From assembly GCA_026168455.1 (NCBI GenBank), contig CM047428.1, positions 36,011,255 to 36,075,254 on the forward strand: 64,000 nucleotides of DNA, written 5' to 3'. Below the pieces are notes generated by a model. It searched no databases. It saw only the letters and a list, made by a program, of their open reading frames with translations, and was not told where the DNA came from. Within the stretch, counting starts at the first letter, position 1. Every line of letters starts with the position of its first letter. This stretch comes from Theocolax elegans. Lineage: Eukaryota; Arthropoda; Insecta; Hymenoptera; Cerocephalidae. The position numbers and the translations under genes are program-made. Shown piece after piece: positions 54,104 through 64,000 of the stretch.

Positions 54104-57100
54104 GGGTTTGGCAGAGATGCACACAGGCCTGTCACTGGTCCAAGAACCATGGACGGTGAGAGGAACAATCAAGGGTTTAAGGGGAAAGGGGCTTGTTTGT
54201 TACATGGACATGCAAGCTGAGACGCCCAGAACGTGTATCATCACTAAGGGAGTAAATGTAACCCCGCTGATGGATTTCTGTACAAGAGACCTGACAGCGG
54301 TGAGGACGGAATCGGAAGGCATTGGAAACATAGTCATTGCCTCAGCGTACTTTCCATATGATGGAGAGGTAAATCCACCCACGGCAGTTAAAAGGTTTAT
54401 TACCTTCTGTGAGAGTAAAAACTTACCGCTCCTAATAGGCTGTGACGCTAACTCACATCACATACTGTGGGGGAGCACAGACATCAATAGGGGAGGAGAG
54501 GAACTGGTAGAATATCTAGCCACAACCAAACTAGATATTCTAAACACTGGTACAACGCCAACATTCTGTAATAAACTTAGAGCAGAAGTATTGGACATCA
54601 CGTTATGTACTGGAGAAATTACAAATAGGATCAAGAGGTGGAGGGTATCTGATGAACCGACACTATCTGATCATGCCAAAATTGTTTTCGAGTTAGTGGG
54701 ACCTGGTACAAATCCTAGAACATGGACCAGGAAACCGAAGAAGACAAATTGGATAACCTACAAGGAAGAAATAAGCAGCTCACTAGCAAATTTTCCAGAA
54801 CATATAAGAAACTGGAAGGAGCTTGAAGAAGCTGCTGATAAACTAAATAAAGGAATTATCTCAGCTTTTGAGAACAACTGTAGACCCACATTGGTGGGTA
54901 AGCGAGATAAAACCTACTGGTGGAACGAGAACCTAGAGTGTCTCAAGAAACAAGTAAGGAGAACCTATAAGCTGGCCCAAAAAAAAGGTACAGCAGACGA
55001 GTGGAATCATTACGCAAGTAAAAGAGACAGCTATCGAGCAGCAATTAGGAAGGCACAAGCAGAATCATGGGCCAACTTTTGCAGCGACATAGAAAAAGGC
55101 TCACAGGCAGCCCGGTTGGACAAGATCTTGTCAAAAAATCCGGAAGCTATATTGGGAGCACTTAAACTGCCAAATGGGAAATACACCATGACGGACGAAG
55201 AAACGTTGTACCGCCTGATCGAATCCTTCTACCCGGATTTCTCGAAAGAAGGGGAAGGGGCGATGGAAGTTCATGAGTCAAACGACTACGGAACGGGAAA
55301 CCAGCATGCGGTGATCCAAACCGGATCATGCAGTGTGCTGGGGACCGAAATTGCTTCAGAGGACAAAGTCAGGTGGGCCATCGGATCTTTTGGGCCATAT
55401 AAGTCACCAGGACTGGATGGTATTTACCCCGCACTATTACAAAGGGCGGGGGAGTGCATTATCCGTCCAATGACCAGACTTATTAGGGCAAGTCTGGAAT
55501 TATGCCATATTGCAGAAAGTTGGAAGGGAACGAGAGTGACGTTCATTCCGAAAGCAGGTAAGGGGAGCTATACTTCTCCTAAAGACTTCCAACCTATAAG
55601 TCTTACATCGTTTATGCTGAAGACAATGGAAAGGCACATAGATAGACATATTAAAGATAAACCTTTAAAAGAACGACCACTTCATAGGGATCAGTATGCG
55701 TACAGAGCAGGACACTCTACTGAGACTGCTCTGTGCAAAATAGTGAACCTGATTGAAGAACAAATTGAAAACGGAGGCTTCGCTCTAGTGGTCTTTTTAG
55801 ACATAGAAGGAGCTTTCAACCATACCTCCAAAAGAGTAATCAAGGAGGCAATGAGGAGACATGGAAGAGCTCAGCCAGTTACTGACTGGGTCGAACTCAT
55901 GTTATCAAACAGAAAGCTGGTAATGACCAAGGGTAACACCAAGGTAACTGGCTGGGTGAACACGGGATGCCCACAGGGGGGGGGGGGTTATTTCCCCATC
56001 TCTCTGGAATCTTGTAATGAACACACTATTATGCCTACTAACCAACACGGGATGTGAGGTTGTAGGATATGCAGATGATCTAGCAATAATAGTTAGAGGA
56101 CCATTTTTAGAAACACTATTTGACATCATGCAAAATGCCTTGAATAAGGTATATAAGTGGTGCCAAGGAGGTGGACTATCGGTTAACCCGGAAAAAATGG
56201 AAGTTATGGTGTTTACACGTAAATATAAGTGGAAAACAAGCATAAAACACCTCGAATATGGAGGAAAACGGCTAGAAATAAAAGAAAAAGCTAAATATCT
56301 AGGTGTCATTCTTGACAGTAAGTTAAACTGGAAAGAGCACCTTGAGAATCAGTGTAATAAAGTTATAAGAGTACTATGGCAAACACGTAGAGCTCTGCAC
56401 TTAAACTGCCAAATGGGAAATACACCATGACGGACGAAGAAACGTTGTACCGCCTGATCGAATCCTTCTACCCGGATTTCTCGAAAGAAGGGGAAGGGGC
56501 GATGGAAGTTCATGAGTCAAACGACTACGGAACGGGAAACCAGCATGCGGTGATCCAAACCGGATCATGCAGTGTGCTGGGGACCGAAATTGCCTCAGAG
56601 GACAAAGTCAGGTGGGCCATCGGATCTTTTGGGCCATATAAGTCACCAGGACTGGATGGTATTTACCCCGCACTATTACAAAGGGCGGGGGAGTGCATTA
56701 TCCGTCCAATGACCAGACTTATTAGGGCAAGTCTGGAATTATGCCATATTCCAGAAAGTTGGAAGGGAACGAGAGTGACGTTCATTCCGAAAGCAGGTAA
56801 GGGGAGCTATACTTCTCCTAAAGACTTCCGACCTATAAGTCTTACATCGTTTATGCTGAAGACAATGGAAAGGCTCATAGATAGACATATTAAAGATAAA
56901 CCTTTAAAAGAACGACCACTTCATAGGGATCAGTATGCGTACAGAGCAGGACACTCTACTGAGACTGCTCTGTGCAAAATAGTGAACCTGATTGAAGAAC
57001 AAATTGAAAACGGAGGCTTCGCTCTAGTGGTCTTTTTAGACATAGAAGGAGCTTTCAACCATACCTCCAAAAGAGTAATCAAGGAGGCAATGAGGAGACA

Positions 57101-57987
57101 TGGAAGAGCTCAGCCAGTTACTGACTGGGTCGAACTCATGTTATCAAACAGAAAGCTGGTAATGACCAAGGGTAACACCAAGGTAACTGGCTGGGTGAAC
57201 ACGGGATGCCCACAGGGGGGGGGGGGTTATTTCCCCATCTCTCTGGAATCTTGTAATGAACACACTATTATGCCTACTAACCAACACGGGATGTGAGGTT
57301 GTAGGATATGCAGATGATCTAGCAATAATAGTTAGAGGACCATTTTTAGAAACACTATTTGACATCATGCAAAATGCCTTGAATAAGGTATATAAGTGGT
57401 GCCAAGGAGGTGGACTATCGGTTAACCCGGAAAAAATGGAAGTTATGGTGTTTACACGTAAATATAAGTGGAAAACAAGCATAAAACACCTCGAATATGG
57501 AGGAAAACGGCTAGAAATAAAAGAAAAAGCTAAATATCTAGGTGTCATTCTTGACAGTAAGTTAAACTGGAAAGAGCACCTTGAGAATCAGTGTAATAAA
57601 GTTATAAGAGTACTATGGCAAACACGTAGAGCTCTGCACTTGAACTGGGGTCTTAAACCAGAAACCATGATGTGGATTTACACAGCAATTCTGAAACCAA
57701 AACTCACGTATTCGGCAGTGATTTGGTGGAAGCGAGCAGGTTTGAAAACTGCGAACCAAATGCTGGAAAGGGTACGAGGATTGGTCCTGCGCTGCATCAC
57801 CAATTCTCTAAGAACCACGCCAGTACAAGCTATGGGGGTCATAACGAATATTGAGCCCTTTCAGCTCACTCTTAAGTCAGAAGCCATAAAAGGATACTTA
57901 AGAGTTAGAAATCTCTTAGATCGACGGGCGGACAGGGGACTCCTAAGTACGCTCCCGTCTAAGAGAGAACTTATACGAGGGAACTGA
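54066..57987 (+). pseudogene. LOA-type LINE ORF2: endonuclease and RT, with frameshift and duplication
   Basis: ORF2 overlaps the end of ORF1; the frame is open before 54096, so the true start is upstream or reached by a shift. AP endonuclease motifs: GLSLVQEPWTVRG, GNIVIASAYFPYDGEVNPPT, LIGCDANSHHILWGSTDINR, LDITLCTGEI, SDEPTLSDHAKIVFEL. RT: SPGLDGIYPALLQRAG, VTFIPKAGKGSYTSPKDFQP, LVVFLDIEGAFNHTS (motif A; FDN is usual), NTGCPQGG (motif B), VVGYADDLAIIV (motif C), KYLGVILDSKLNW. A 12-base G run after CCACA shifts the frame inside motif B. The segment 55169-56407 is repeated at 56408-57646, so motifs A to C occur twice. The last RT part is 57256-57987, ending in a stop before RNase H. Confidence 0.85.
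55169..57646 (+). repeat. 1,239-bp tandem duplication in LOA-type RT
   Basis: Two direct copies with a 1,239-bp period (413 codons) from CTGCCAAATGGGAAATACAC. They differ at a few sites (for example GAAATTGCTTC/GAAATTGCCTC, CATATTGCAGAA/CATATTCCAGAA, AAGGCACATAG/AAGGCTCATAG). Both ends lie in the word GCACTTRAACTG, i.e. about 12 bp of near-identity at the breakpoints. Both copies have exactly 12 Gs in motif B. Confidence 0.92.
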
Positions 57988-58072
57988 TAGATGCAGCACT
58001 GAGTTCCTATTCGATAAGAGATACAGAGTCAGTCTGCCTAGCAAAGATGACTGGAGTCAAGGACGTGTTAGG

Positions 58073-58567
58073 GTGCCGGAGGGCAAAGAACTCTGGTATA
58101 CTGATGGGTCCAAGAATATCCGGGGAGTCGGAGCAGGGGTATACTGCAGAAAAAATGGGAAGGGTAGGATATATTCCTTAAAGGAATACAATACCATTTC
58201 CCAAGCGGAAACATTTGCAATCCTGCAATGTGCTAAAGCGGCACAGGAGAATTGCAAAGACGAAGAGATATACATTTACTCGGACAGCAGAACTGTGTTA
58301 CAGAGTCTGAATGGTCACACCACTAAGTCCAGACTAATTTGGGAATGTCATAAGACACTAAATAGACTGGCAGAGTTGAATAAGCGGCTAACGCTAACAT
58401 GGATACCAAGTCATGTAGGTATACGTGGTAACGAGATAGCCGATGACCTAGCAAAGATAGGTACAAATGGAAAACATGCGGAACCAAGCATGATGGTGAA
58501 GATGCCACATAGCCACCTTATAGAATTACTAAAGGAATGGCTGGTGAAGGAACACCAAAGTGGGTAA
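58073..58567 (+). pseudogene. LOA-type LINE RNase H domain
   Basis: Single RNase H domain with the four catalytic residues: ELWYTDGSKNIRG (Asp), AETFAILQCAKAAQ (Glu), YIYSDSRTVLQSLNG (Asp), WIPSHVGIRGNEIADDLAKI (final Asp). It degrades RNA in hybrids. It distinguishes the element from jockey, CR1 and most R1 clades. A stop at 57985 and a shift near 58070 separate it from the RT; a further stop at 58565 precedes the zinc finger part. Confidence 0.9.
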
Positions 58568-58923
58568 AAACTGCAGAATGCAGACAAGCTAAAGCCGCAC
58601 TCGGAAACGCAATAAGCGGACACTGGGAAGAAGGGCTTAGGAAACTTAGCAGAAAGACAGCTCGCAAGCTAATGGACATACTTACTGGACATGGAGATTT
58701 GCGATACAATAGGTATAAAATGGGACTGGAAACAGATCCATTATGCCGAATGTGCAAGGAGGCAAACGAAACACCTCTACACATCTTATGTGAATGCCCC
58801 AGAATCATGACAAGAAGATGGCGCCTCACAGGTGAATTTCTAATTGATTCAAGAGATATACCCAGTTGGGATGTCCAGAGAATACTTGCTGTTTGGCAGG
58901 GTCTCTGGGCGGTGCCCGATTGA
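58537..58923 (+). pseudogene. LOA-type LINE ORF2 C-terminal zinc finger region
   Basis: Frame overlapping the RNase H end: CRQAKAALGNAISGHWEEGL, LMDILTGHGDLRYNRYKMGL, then DPLCRMCKEANETPLHILCE with a CCHC pattern typical of the C-terminus of LINE ORF2 proteins. Ends with stop TGA at 58921. Confidence 0.82.
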
Positions 58924-59100
58924 AAAAACCAAGGACCCATAAGAAGGCTCACCCAAGTGTGGCAATATTGCTATACACTTCGGGGGGCTAAAGATGGGAA
59001 ATGGAAAACAGGGCGCAAAGGGAATACCCAAGTGCCTGTCATAACCTAGTCAAATAGGAGGGTGCCAACTGAGTAACTTAATAATAAATAAATAAACATA

Positions 59101-61664
59101 AAATAGACGTATGTCTAATAAGCGAGACCCTTCTACAAAATAAAGATAAATCCTATCTCTTAGATTATAACACGTACAGAAATGACTCAAACCGCGGAAC
59201 CGCAATATTAATTAAAGAACACATTAAACACAGCGAATTACATATAAATAAACTCCAATCAGTCGAAACTACAGCCATTAAAATAGTAACTAACGGTACA
59301 GAATTTACACTAATCTCCCTCTATAATTCTCCATCTAATCCATTTAATAAAAATAATTATGATAAAATATTTAAAATATCTCCCACAATAATCGCTGCCG
59401 GGGACTTCAATGCTAAACACAAAAGCTGGGGTAGCAGGGTAAATAACGCGCTCGGTAATAAACTTTTTAACTATTGCGATAAAAATAATCTCTTTGTACA
59501 TGCGCCTCAAGAATTCACTCCTACCCATACAACAAAAATGGTAAACCTAAAAAACCTGACTTGATTGACTTTGCAATAACTAAAAATTTCCACAATAACA
59601 TAACAGTTCAAGCCTTGCATGAACTTGATTCAGACCACTACCCAATATTACTAACCATAAATACTTCATATAAATGCAACTCTCTCAATTCCAAGTACAA
59701 CTTCCGTAAAACTAACTGGGAAACCTTTAATAACTATTTAAATGATAATATTCCCAACACTGACAATCTAACTAACAAAGATTCAATAGACCAAACAATA
59801 GAATCATTAACACAGGTAATAAAAAAGGCCATAAACCTCTCAACCCCAATAAATAACTCACCTAATAGAGAGCCACCCCTTCCAAATAGTATCCTAGAAC
59901 TCATTAAGAAACGTAATAAATTAAAATCAAAAAACCATAAAAGATTTAGTATAATACTTAGAAATCAAATTAACCAACTAAGAGAACAAATTTCCTTTGA
60001 AATCAATCAATTCAGGTGTAATTCTTGGAACGATAAAGTTTCTAAACTAAATATAAAAGATAATTCTCTCTGGCGCATGACTAAAGTCTTAACTAACACC
60101 AGAACATCCGTCCCCCCTCTAAAAGATGAAAGTAACCAATTAAAATATTTTTCTCCACAAGATAAAGCCAACTGTTTAGCTCAAAACTTCGCGAAAACCT
60201 TCACTGCACATAATAGTCTCAGCTCCCAAGCATTTACTCAAGAAACAACAAAATTAATTAATCAATATCTAACCTCCGAATGCTCAGATGAAATTCCACA
60301 AATAAACAATTCAGAACTCTACCAATACCTAAAAAGACTTAAAAATAACAAAGCTCCAGGCCCAGACGAAATCACGAACTTTGTTCTTAAAAAACTTCCA
60401 TTAGAATACCTAACAGTTCTTGAAAAAATATTTAATGCATGCTTTTCATTACAATATTATCCCCAAAACTGGAAACACGCAATAATCTTAGTATTTCAAA
60501 AACCCGGCAAAGACTCAAGACTAGCTACTAGCTATAGACCCATCAGTCTTCTTAATACAATGAACAAAGCTCTAGAAGCAATGTTTCTTAACCGACTTAA
60601 TAAATTCATTAAATCTAATAATCTAATAAGATCAGAACAGTTCGGATTTCGCGAAGGCCATTCAACTGTACACTAAATACTTAGACTAACTGAACACATA
60701 ACAAAATATATAAACTGGAAGCAAAACACCGGGGCAGTCCTGTTGGATGTCGAAAAGGCATTCGACAGCGTCTGGACCGATGGTTTGCTAAGAAAACTAA
60801 TTAATCTTAACGTACCTAAATGGATGATATTTTTCTTAAATTCATACTTAAAAAATCGCTCCTTCTCGGTAAAACTAGACAATAACACTCACTCAAATAT
60901 CTTTCCAATTCAAGCAGGAGTCCCACAAGGCAGCCTTATAGGCCCAACCATTTTTAATTTATACATTAATGATATTCCAACAACTCCCTCGGTAAATATA
61001 AGAATATATGCGGACGACACCATCCTCTATAGCTCCTCAATGCGCGACACAAAAATAGTTGACCAATTAAATCAATCACTAAACAAAATTAATGACTGGT
61101 GCACAAATTGGAGAATTAAAATCAACGCGAGTAAATCGGAAGCCATTCTTTTCGGGAATAAACGAGTAAATTTAAATAACTTAAAACCTCCTTCGGTCAA
61201 ACTAAAATAGAGTGGAAACCAAGCGTTAAATACCTTGGCGTTACACTCGACAAAAGACTAAAATATCACCTTCATACTACCAACGCGCGTAACAAAGCAA
61301 CAGGAGCAATAGCGCGACTGTTGCCTCTGCTAAAAAATCACTCTAACATATATTACGACAACGGTGTAATAATTTATAAACAATTTGGGATGGCACAGCC
61401 CCCACAAATTTATTAAAAATCCAAAGGATACAAAATCGCGTTCTAAAAACCATAACAAACTCGCCGCAATACACTCGCATGTCTAGACTTCACTCTGAAC
61501 TAGACATTGAATACATTAAAGATTATATAATAAAAGCCGGTAATAACTTTTATAATAAAGCAAAAACCTCCGATTACGAATTAATTAAAAACCTCGGTAA
61601 TTACGACTATAATACACGTAATAAACTCAAAAAACCTAAAGACTTTTTAACATTAAAATAACCA
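59101..61664 (+). pseudogene. Jockey-like LINE ORF2: endonuclease remainder, RT and C-terminus
   Basis: Continues the frame left at 50701: endonuclease (IDVCLISETLLQNKDKSYLL, FTLISLYNSPSNPFNKNN, IIAAGDFNAKHKSWGSR), a shift near 59555, then FAITKNFHNNITVQALHELD, SDHYP. RT: LKNNKAPGPDEITNFVLKKL, WKHAIILVFQKPGKD, YRPISLLNTMNKALEAMFLN, EQFGFREGHSTVH, stop (TAA at 60674), LDVEKAFDSVWTDGLLRKL (motif A), AGVPQGSLIGPTIFNLYIND (motif B), IRIYADDTILYSSS (motif C). A shift at 61210 precedes SVKYLGVTLDKR-like sequence and the C-terminal part to 61661. No RNase H. Defective by three shifts or stops. Confidence 0.88.
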
Positions 61665-62290
61665 CAAGAGACATCCTACCAAGCTACGCTAATTAACAAA
61701 TATAACTTAATCACTCATGACTAGACTTACTTCACTACTCTGTTACAGATATCATCTTCGATTAGCCCATAATACCACCCATTTCATTATATTTGTTACT
61801 AATATATTTTCTTTCAGGTACATCTTATTCTCGTCCACAAGGACACTTTTCAGCAGCCAAGCAGAACCGCCATGTTCCCATATCCCCCATGACTGTGTGA
61901 TCATGCTTTAGCAATGAACCACACCTCCTTTCCATGATAATCCTACTTCCTTTCCTCGGAGAGGTAGGCTCGGGACTCCACATTCCACTGTGGATTTTCA
62001 TCCACAGGTTAGGGTGAAGCCGCGAGCCATTGCATCACTGCAAGGTAGAACCTCACGTGGGTGGGGCGCAGGAAGGGCCCCGTCATCCCCCCCTTTCCCT
62101 TCCTCCCACCGCGGACGTTCGCCGATGTCCGCACTGCAAGAGCAAACGTGCTCGAAAAAAGTTACTTCGTTAAAATTACAATTCATTGTGTTTCAGACTT
62201 AATAAATATTTTGGAAAATTCGTTCCAAATGTTTAGGATAATAATTGCAATAGTCTGGCTGTTGAATTGAATTGAGTGTTCAATATACAA
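61665..62290 (+). other. Jockey-like LINE 3' UTR and flank
   Basis: Non-coding sequence after ORF2. The GC-rich part 61960-62150 (CACTGCAAGGTAGAACCTC, GTTCGCCGATGTCCGC) recalls the 5' UTR of the same LINE (TCTCCGACGTTCGCG) only loosely. No gene; the frames here are low-complexity. Confidence 0.4.
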
Positions 62291-62299
62291 AATTCCAAT

Positions 62300-62410
62300 G
62301 AATAACTACCATAAATTCGCAATATATTGATAATATATTAGCAATAATATTGCTAGTAAGTTAATTCCGAGTCTGTGTAAAATAAAATCTAGCTGAACCC
62401 TCGATGAAGT
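62300..62410. repeat. Flanking repeat shared with 48925-49015
   Basis: AGCAATAATATTGCTAGTAA and GTCTGTGTAAAATAAAATCT match the segment just upstream of the jockey-like LINE in the same orientation. It may be a dispersed repeat or a duplicated flank. Confidence 0.5.
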
Positions 62411-62781
62411 TTTATAATAGTCTGGGAATCATCTAGCTATAGTATATCTATAATGTGTTTAAGTTTACCAAATATTTTTAAACTGATTTTTTATAATCTA
62501 TTAGTATATGCTGAACAAATCGATATCATTAAAAGTAATTAGATCATATCTTATATGATAAATGAATTTATTGATCTCCACAAGCCAAAGAAATATTCCT
62601 CACAACTCAAGTAAGGCGGACTGTATTAATACCAGCCACTATAGAAACCTCACAGGCTGAGTGTTTGAAAAAAGACTAAGACAAGCTAAGTCAAAAAAAA
62701 TATATAAAATTTAATTGATTGTAATATAAAATTAATAAAAACTTAAAAAAATGGAAAAACAATAAAAAAAGAAAAGAAAAT

Positions 62782-63123
62782 TTATTGTATTTCGCCCTGA
62801 GTATGCCTGGTGGGCTCATCAGTAGAGTCCAGGCATCTCGTCTCTAGATACAGATGAAAGATATACAAATTTTTGAAAATCAGCTCTATCCCGACGAGGA
62901 AGACATGGGGTATATATGCCCTACCGATAGCAAACTTTATTAAGTGCCACATATCAACAGGTAGCCCCCTAACGCACTTACATAGAACTAATGTCTTAAT
63001 CGTCAGAATATTGTCACATAAAGCATTTTTGTGATCTAATGCCGTATAATTTTTCGTTGGCTTGTGGAGATCAATAAATTCATTTATCATATAACTTATA
63101 TAATAGTCAAGCAATAAATTCAC
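62782..63123 (-). other. Conserved open frame inside the FB element, no known protein
   Basis: A 113-codon minus-strand frame in FB2 shares its middle (NILTIKTLVLCKCVRGLPVD, MWHLIKFAIGRAYIPHVFLV) with frames in FB1 (24914-24729 minus and 25119-25310 plus). It overlaps the hammerhead. The similarity is equally explained by nucleotide identity of the repeats. I do not call it a gene. Confidence 0.25.
62786..62852 (-). ncRNA. Type III hammerhead ribozyme, FB2 left arm
   Basis: Minus strand, 67 nt, identical in all paired and core positions to the copies at 25302 and 63332: TGTAT-C, TAGAG/CTCTA, CTGATGA, GCCC/GGGC, GAA, ATACA. The loops can pair over 8 bp (ATGCCTGG with CCAGGCAT). Confidence 0.9.
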
Positions 63124-63331
63124 GAATTTTCAAATTATACGGCATTAGATCACAAAAATGCTTTATGTGACAATATTCTGACGATTAAGACATTAGTTCT
63201 ATGTAAGTGCGTTAGGGGGCTACCTGTTGATATGTGGCACTTAATAAAGTTTGCTATCGGTAGGGCATATATACCCCATGTCTTCCTCGTCGGGATAGAG
63301 CTGATTTTCAAAAATTTGTATATCTTTCATC

Positions 63332-63398
63332 TGTATCTAGAGACGAGATGCCTGGACTCTACTGATGAGCCCACCAGGCATACTCAGGGCGAAATACA
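63332..63398 (+). ncRNA. Type III hammerhead ribozyme, FB2 right arm
   Basis: Stem III 63332-63336/63394-63398; cut after C63337; stem I 63338-63342/63357-63361 with loop 63343-63356; CTGATGA 63362-63368; stem II 63369-63372/63387-63390 with loop 63373-63386; GAA 63391-63393. Loop positions 63348-63355 and 63374-63381 are perfectly complementary. All core bases are intact. Confidence 0.92.
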
Positions 63399-63889
63399 AT
63401 AAATTTTCTTTTCTTTTTTTATTGTTTTTCCATTTTTTTAAGTTTTTATTAATTTTATATTACAATCAATTAAATTTTATATATTTTTTTTGACTTAGCT
63501 TGTCTTAGTCTTTTTTCAAACACTCATCCTGTGAGGTTTCTATAGTGGCTGGTATTAATACAGTCCGCCTTACTTGAGTTGTGAGGAATATTTCTTTGGC
63601 TTGTGGAGATCAATAAATTCATTTATCATATAACTTATATAATAATCAAGCAATAAATTCACGAATTTTCAAATTAGATCATATCTTACTAAAATCGGTA
63701 TTATGAGAAATCGTGGATTTATGTCACGCATCTTAGTAATTATTCGGATGACCAAAGACAGACGTTCGTTCACGTTTTCATCTACTTGAGGTAATAAAAG
63801 ATCATCGATTCGTCGGTAGTATTGACAATTTGGAAGACACGAAACATATTGGCGATATATTGATAGTACTTTGGCAATATGTTGGCATA

Positions 63890-64000
63890 TTCTGACGATT
63901 AAGACATTAGTTCTATGTAAGTGCGTTAGGGGGCTACCTGTTGATATGTGGCACTTAATAAAGTTTGCTATCGGTAGGGCATATATACCCCATGTCTTCC
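63890..64000 (+). mobile_element. FB3: third copy of the ribozyme element, cut by right edge
   Basis: From ATATTCTGACGATTAAGACA to the end, the sequence equals the segment upstream of the hammerhead in FB2 (63174-63285), plus orientation, with almost no differences. The ribozyme itself would start about 50 bases beyond the window. Confidence 0.85.

Larger units (their letters stand above)
50702..59088 (+). mobile_element. LOA/I-group LINE nested in jockey-like ORF2
   Basis: An almost complete LINE (ORF1, ORF2 with endonuclease, RT, RNase H and zinc finger, 3' UTR) flanked by a 14-bp TSD TAAATAAACATAAA (50688-50701 and 59089-59102). Removing it restores the jockey endonuclease frame (NKHK/IDVC). 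Two tandem duplications (1.72 kb and 1.24 kb) inflate it; a single-copy form would be about 5.4 kb, a normal size for the group. The 3' end is AATAATAAATAAA. Confidence 0.88.
62554..63671. mobile_element. FB2: inverted-repeat retroelement with two hammerheads and 17-bp TSD
   Basis: 1,118 bp between perfect 17-bp TSDs AATTAGATCATATCTTA (62537-62553 and 63672-63688). It starts TATGATAAATGAATTTATTG. Arms 62560-63050 and 63130-63640 are inverted copies. The central 63055-63125 block (GGCTTGTGGAGATCAATAAA ... TTCACGAATTTTCAAATTA) equals the element's right end, so the right half is partial-monomer plus full-monomer in direct order, preceded by an inverted monomer. A long TSD without terminal inverted repeat chemistry fits target-primed retrotransposition of a Penelope-like or retrozyme-like RNA. 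Confidence 0.85.

Overview
The window is a block of an AT-rich animal genome, almost certainly an insect and plausibly a hymenopteran such as an ant. It is built nearly entirely from transposable elements nested in one another. The evidence is the element mix: copia and Ty3/gypsy LTR elements, one with an env-like gene; jockey-, R1- and LOA-like LINEs; a GIY-YIG Penelope-like element; piggyBac, hAT and tnp2-type DNA transposons; and a 5S-derived SINE. Spliced coding exons and the absence of bacterial gene organisation fit this. I see no intact host gene. Two stretches may be host-derived: a decayed multi-exon coding sequence at 2.4-3.7 kb and a candidate exon at 5.66-5.91 kb. Coordinates of element ends are read by eye from terminal motifs and target-site duplications (TSDs).

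Layout. 1-2.07 kb: 5' half of a minus-strand copia element (LTR, half-tRNA-iMet primer site, open gag-pol running off the left edge). 2.07-7.4 kb: relic gene, a TTAA-flanked MITE, a candidate exon, an R1-type RT fragment. 7.4-12.07 kb: minus-strand gypsy element B (3' LTR, polypurine tract, broken env-like gene split by a 650-bp palindrome, integrase missing its core, a protease scrap). 12.07-28.28 kb: minus-strand gypsy element A inserted in B (907-bp 3' LTR, pol, gag, very long leader, 5' LTR with tRNA-Arg-type primer site), itself interrupted by a piggyBac transposon, by a hammerhead-ribozyme-bearing inverted-repeat retroelement (FB1) and by a 103-bp hAT MITE. 28.3-30.3 kb: R1 fragment bracketed by two outward-facing LTRs of family B. 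30.3-31.8 kb: 78-bp satellite. 32.3-34.4 kb: foldback element and a 1,074-bp solo LTR. 35-38.3 kb: second TTAA MITE, a spliced hAT transposase gene, third TTAA MITE. 38.9-43.6 kb: hAT MITE copy 2 and a tnp2-type transposase gene interrupted by a 5S SINE and by a Penelope-like element. 43.8-48.3 kb: minus-strand gypsy element C (LTR plus pol with a 1-kb tandem duplication). 49-62 kb: jockey-like LINE with a complete LOA-type LINE nested inside its ORF2, the latter carrying two tandem duplications. 62.5-64 kb: second and third copies of the ribozyme element (FB2, FB3).

Most notable observations. (1) FB1 and FB2 carry four copies of a 67-nt sequence that fits a type III hammerhead ribozyme with every core nucleotide present and an extra 8-bp loop-loop complementarity; FB2 is flanked by a 17-bp TSD, so it moves as a retroelement. 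(2) The leader of gypsy A is a dense series of hairpins whose stems are preserved by compensatory changes between diverged copies. (3) The Penelope-like element has a different, minimal hammerhead with a palindromic stem III in its terminal repeats, one copy intact and one with a mutated core.

Nearly all coding regions are broken, so functional statements describe what the families do, not activity of these copies.
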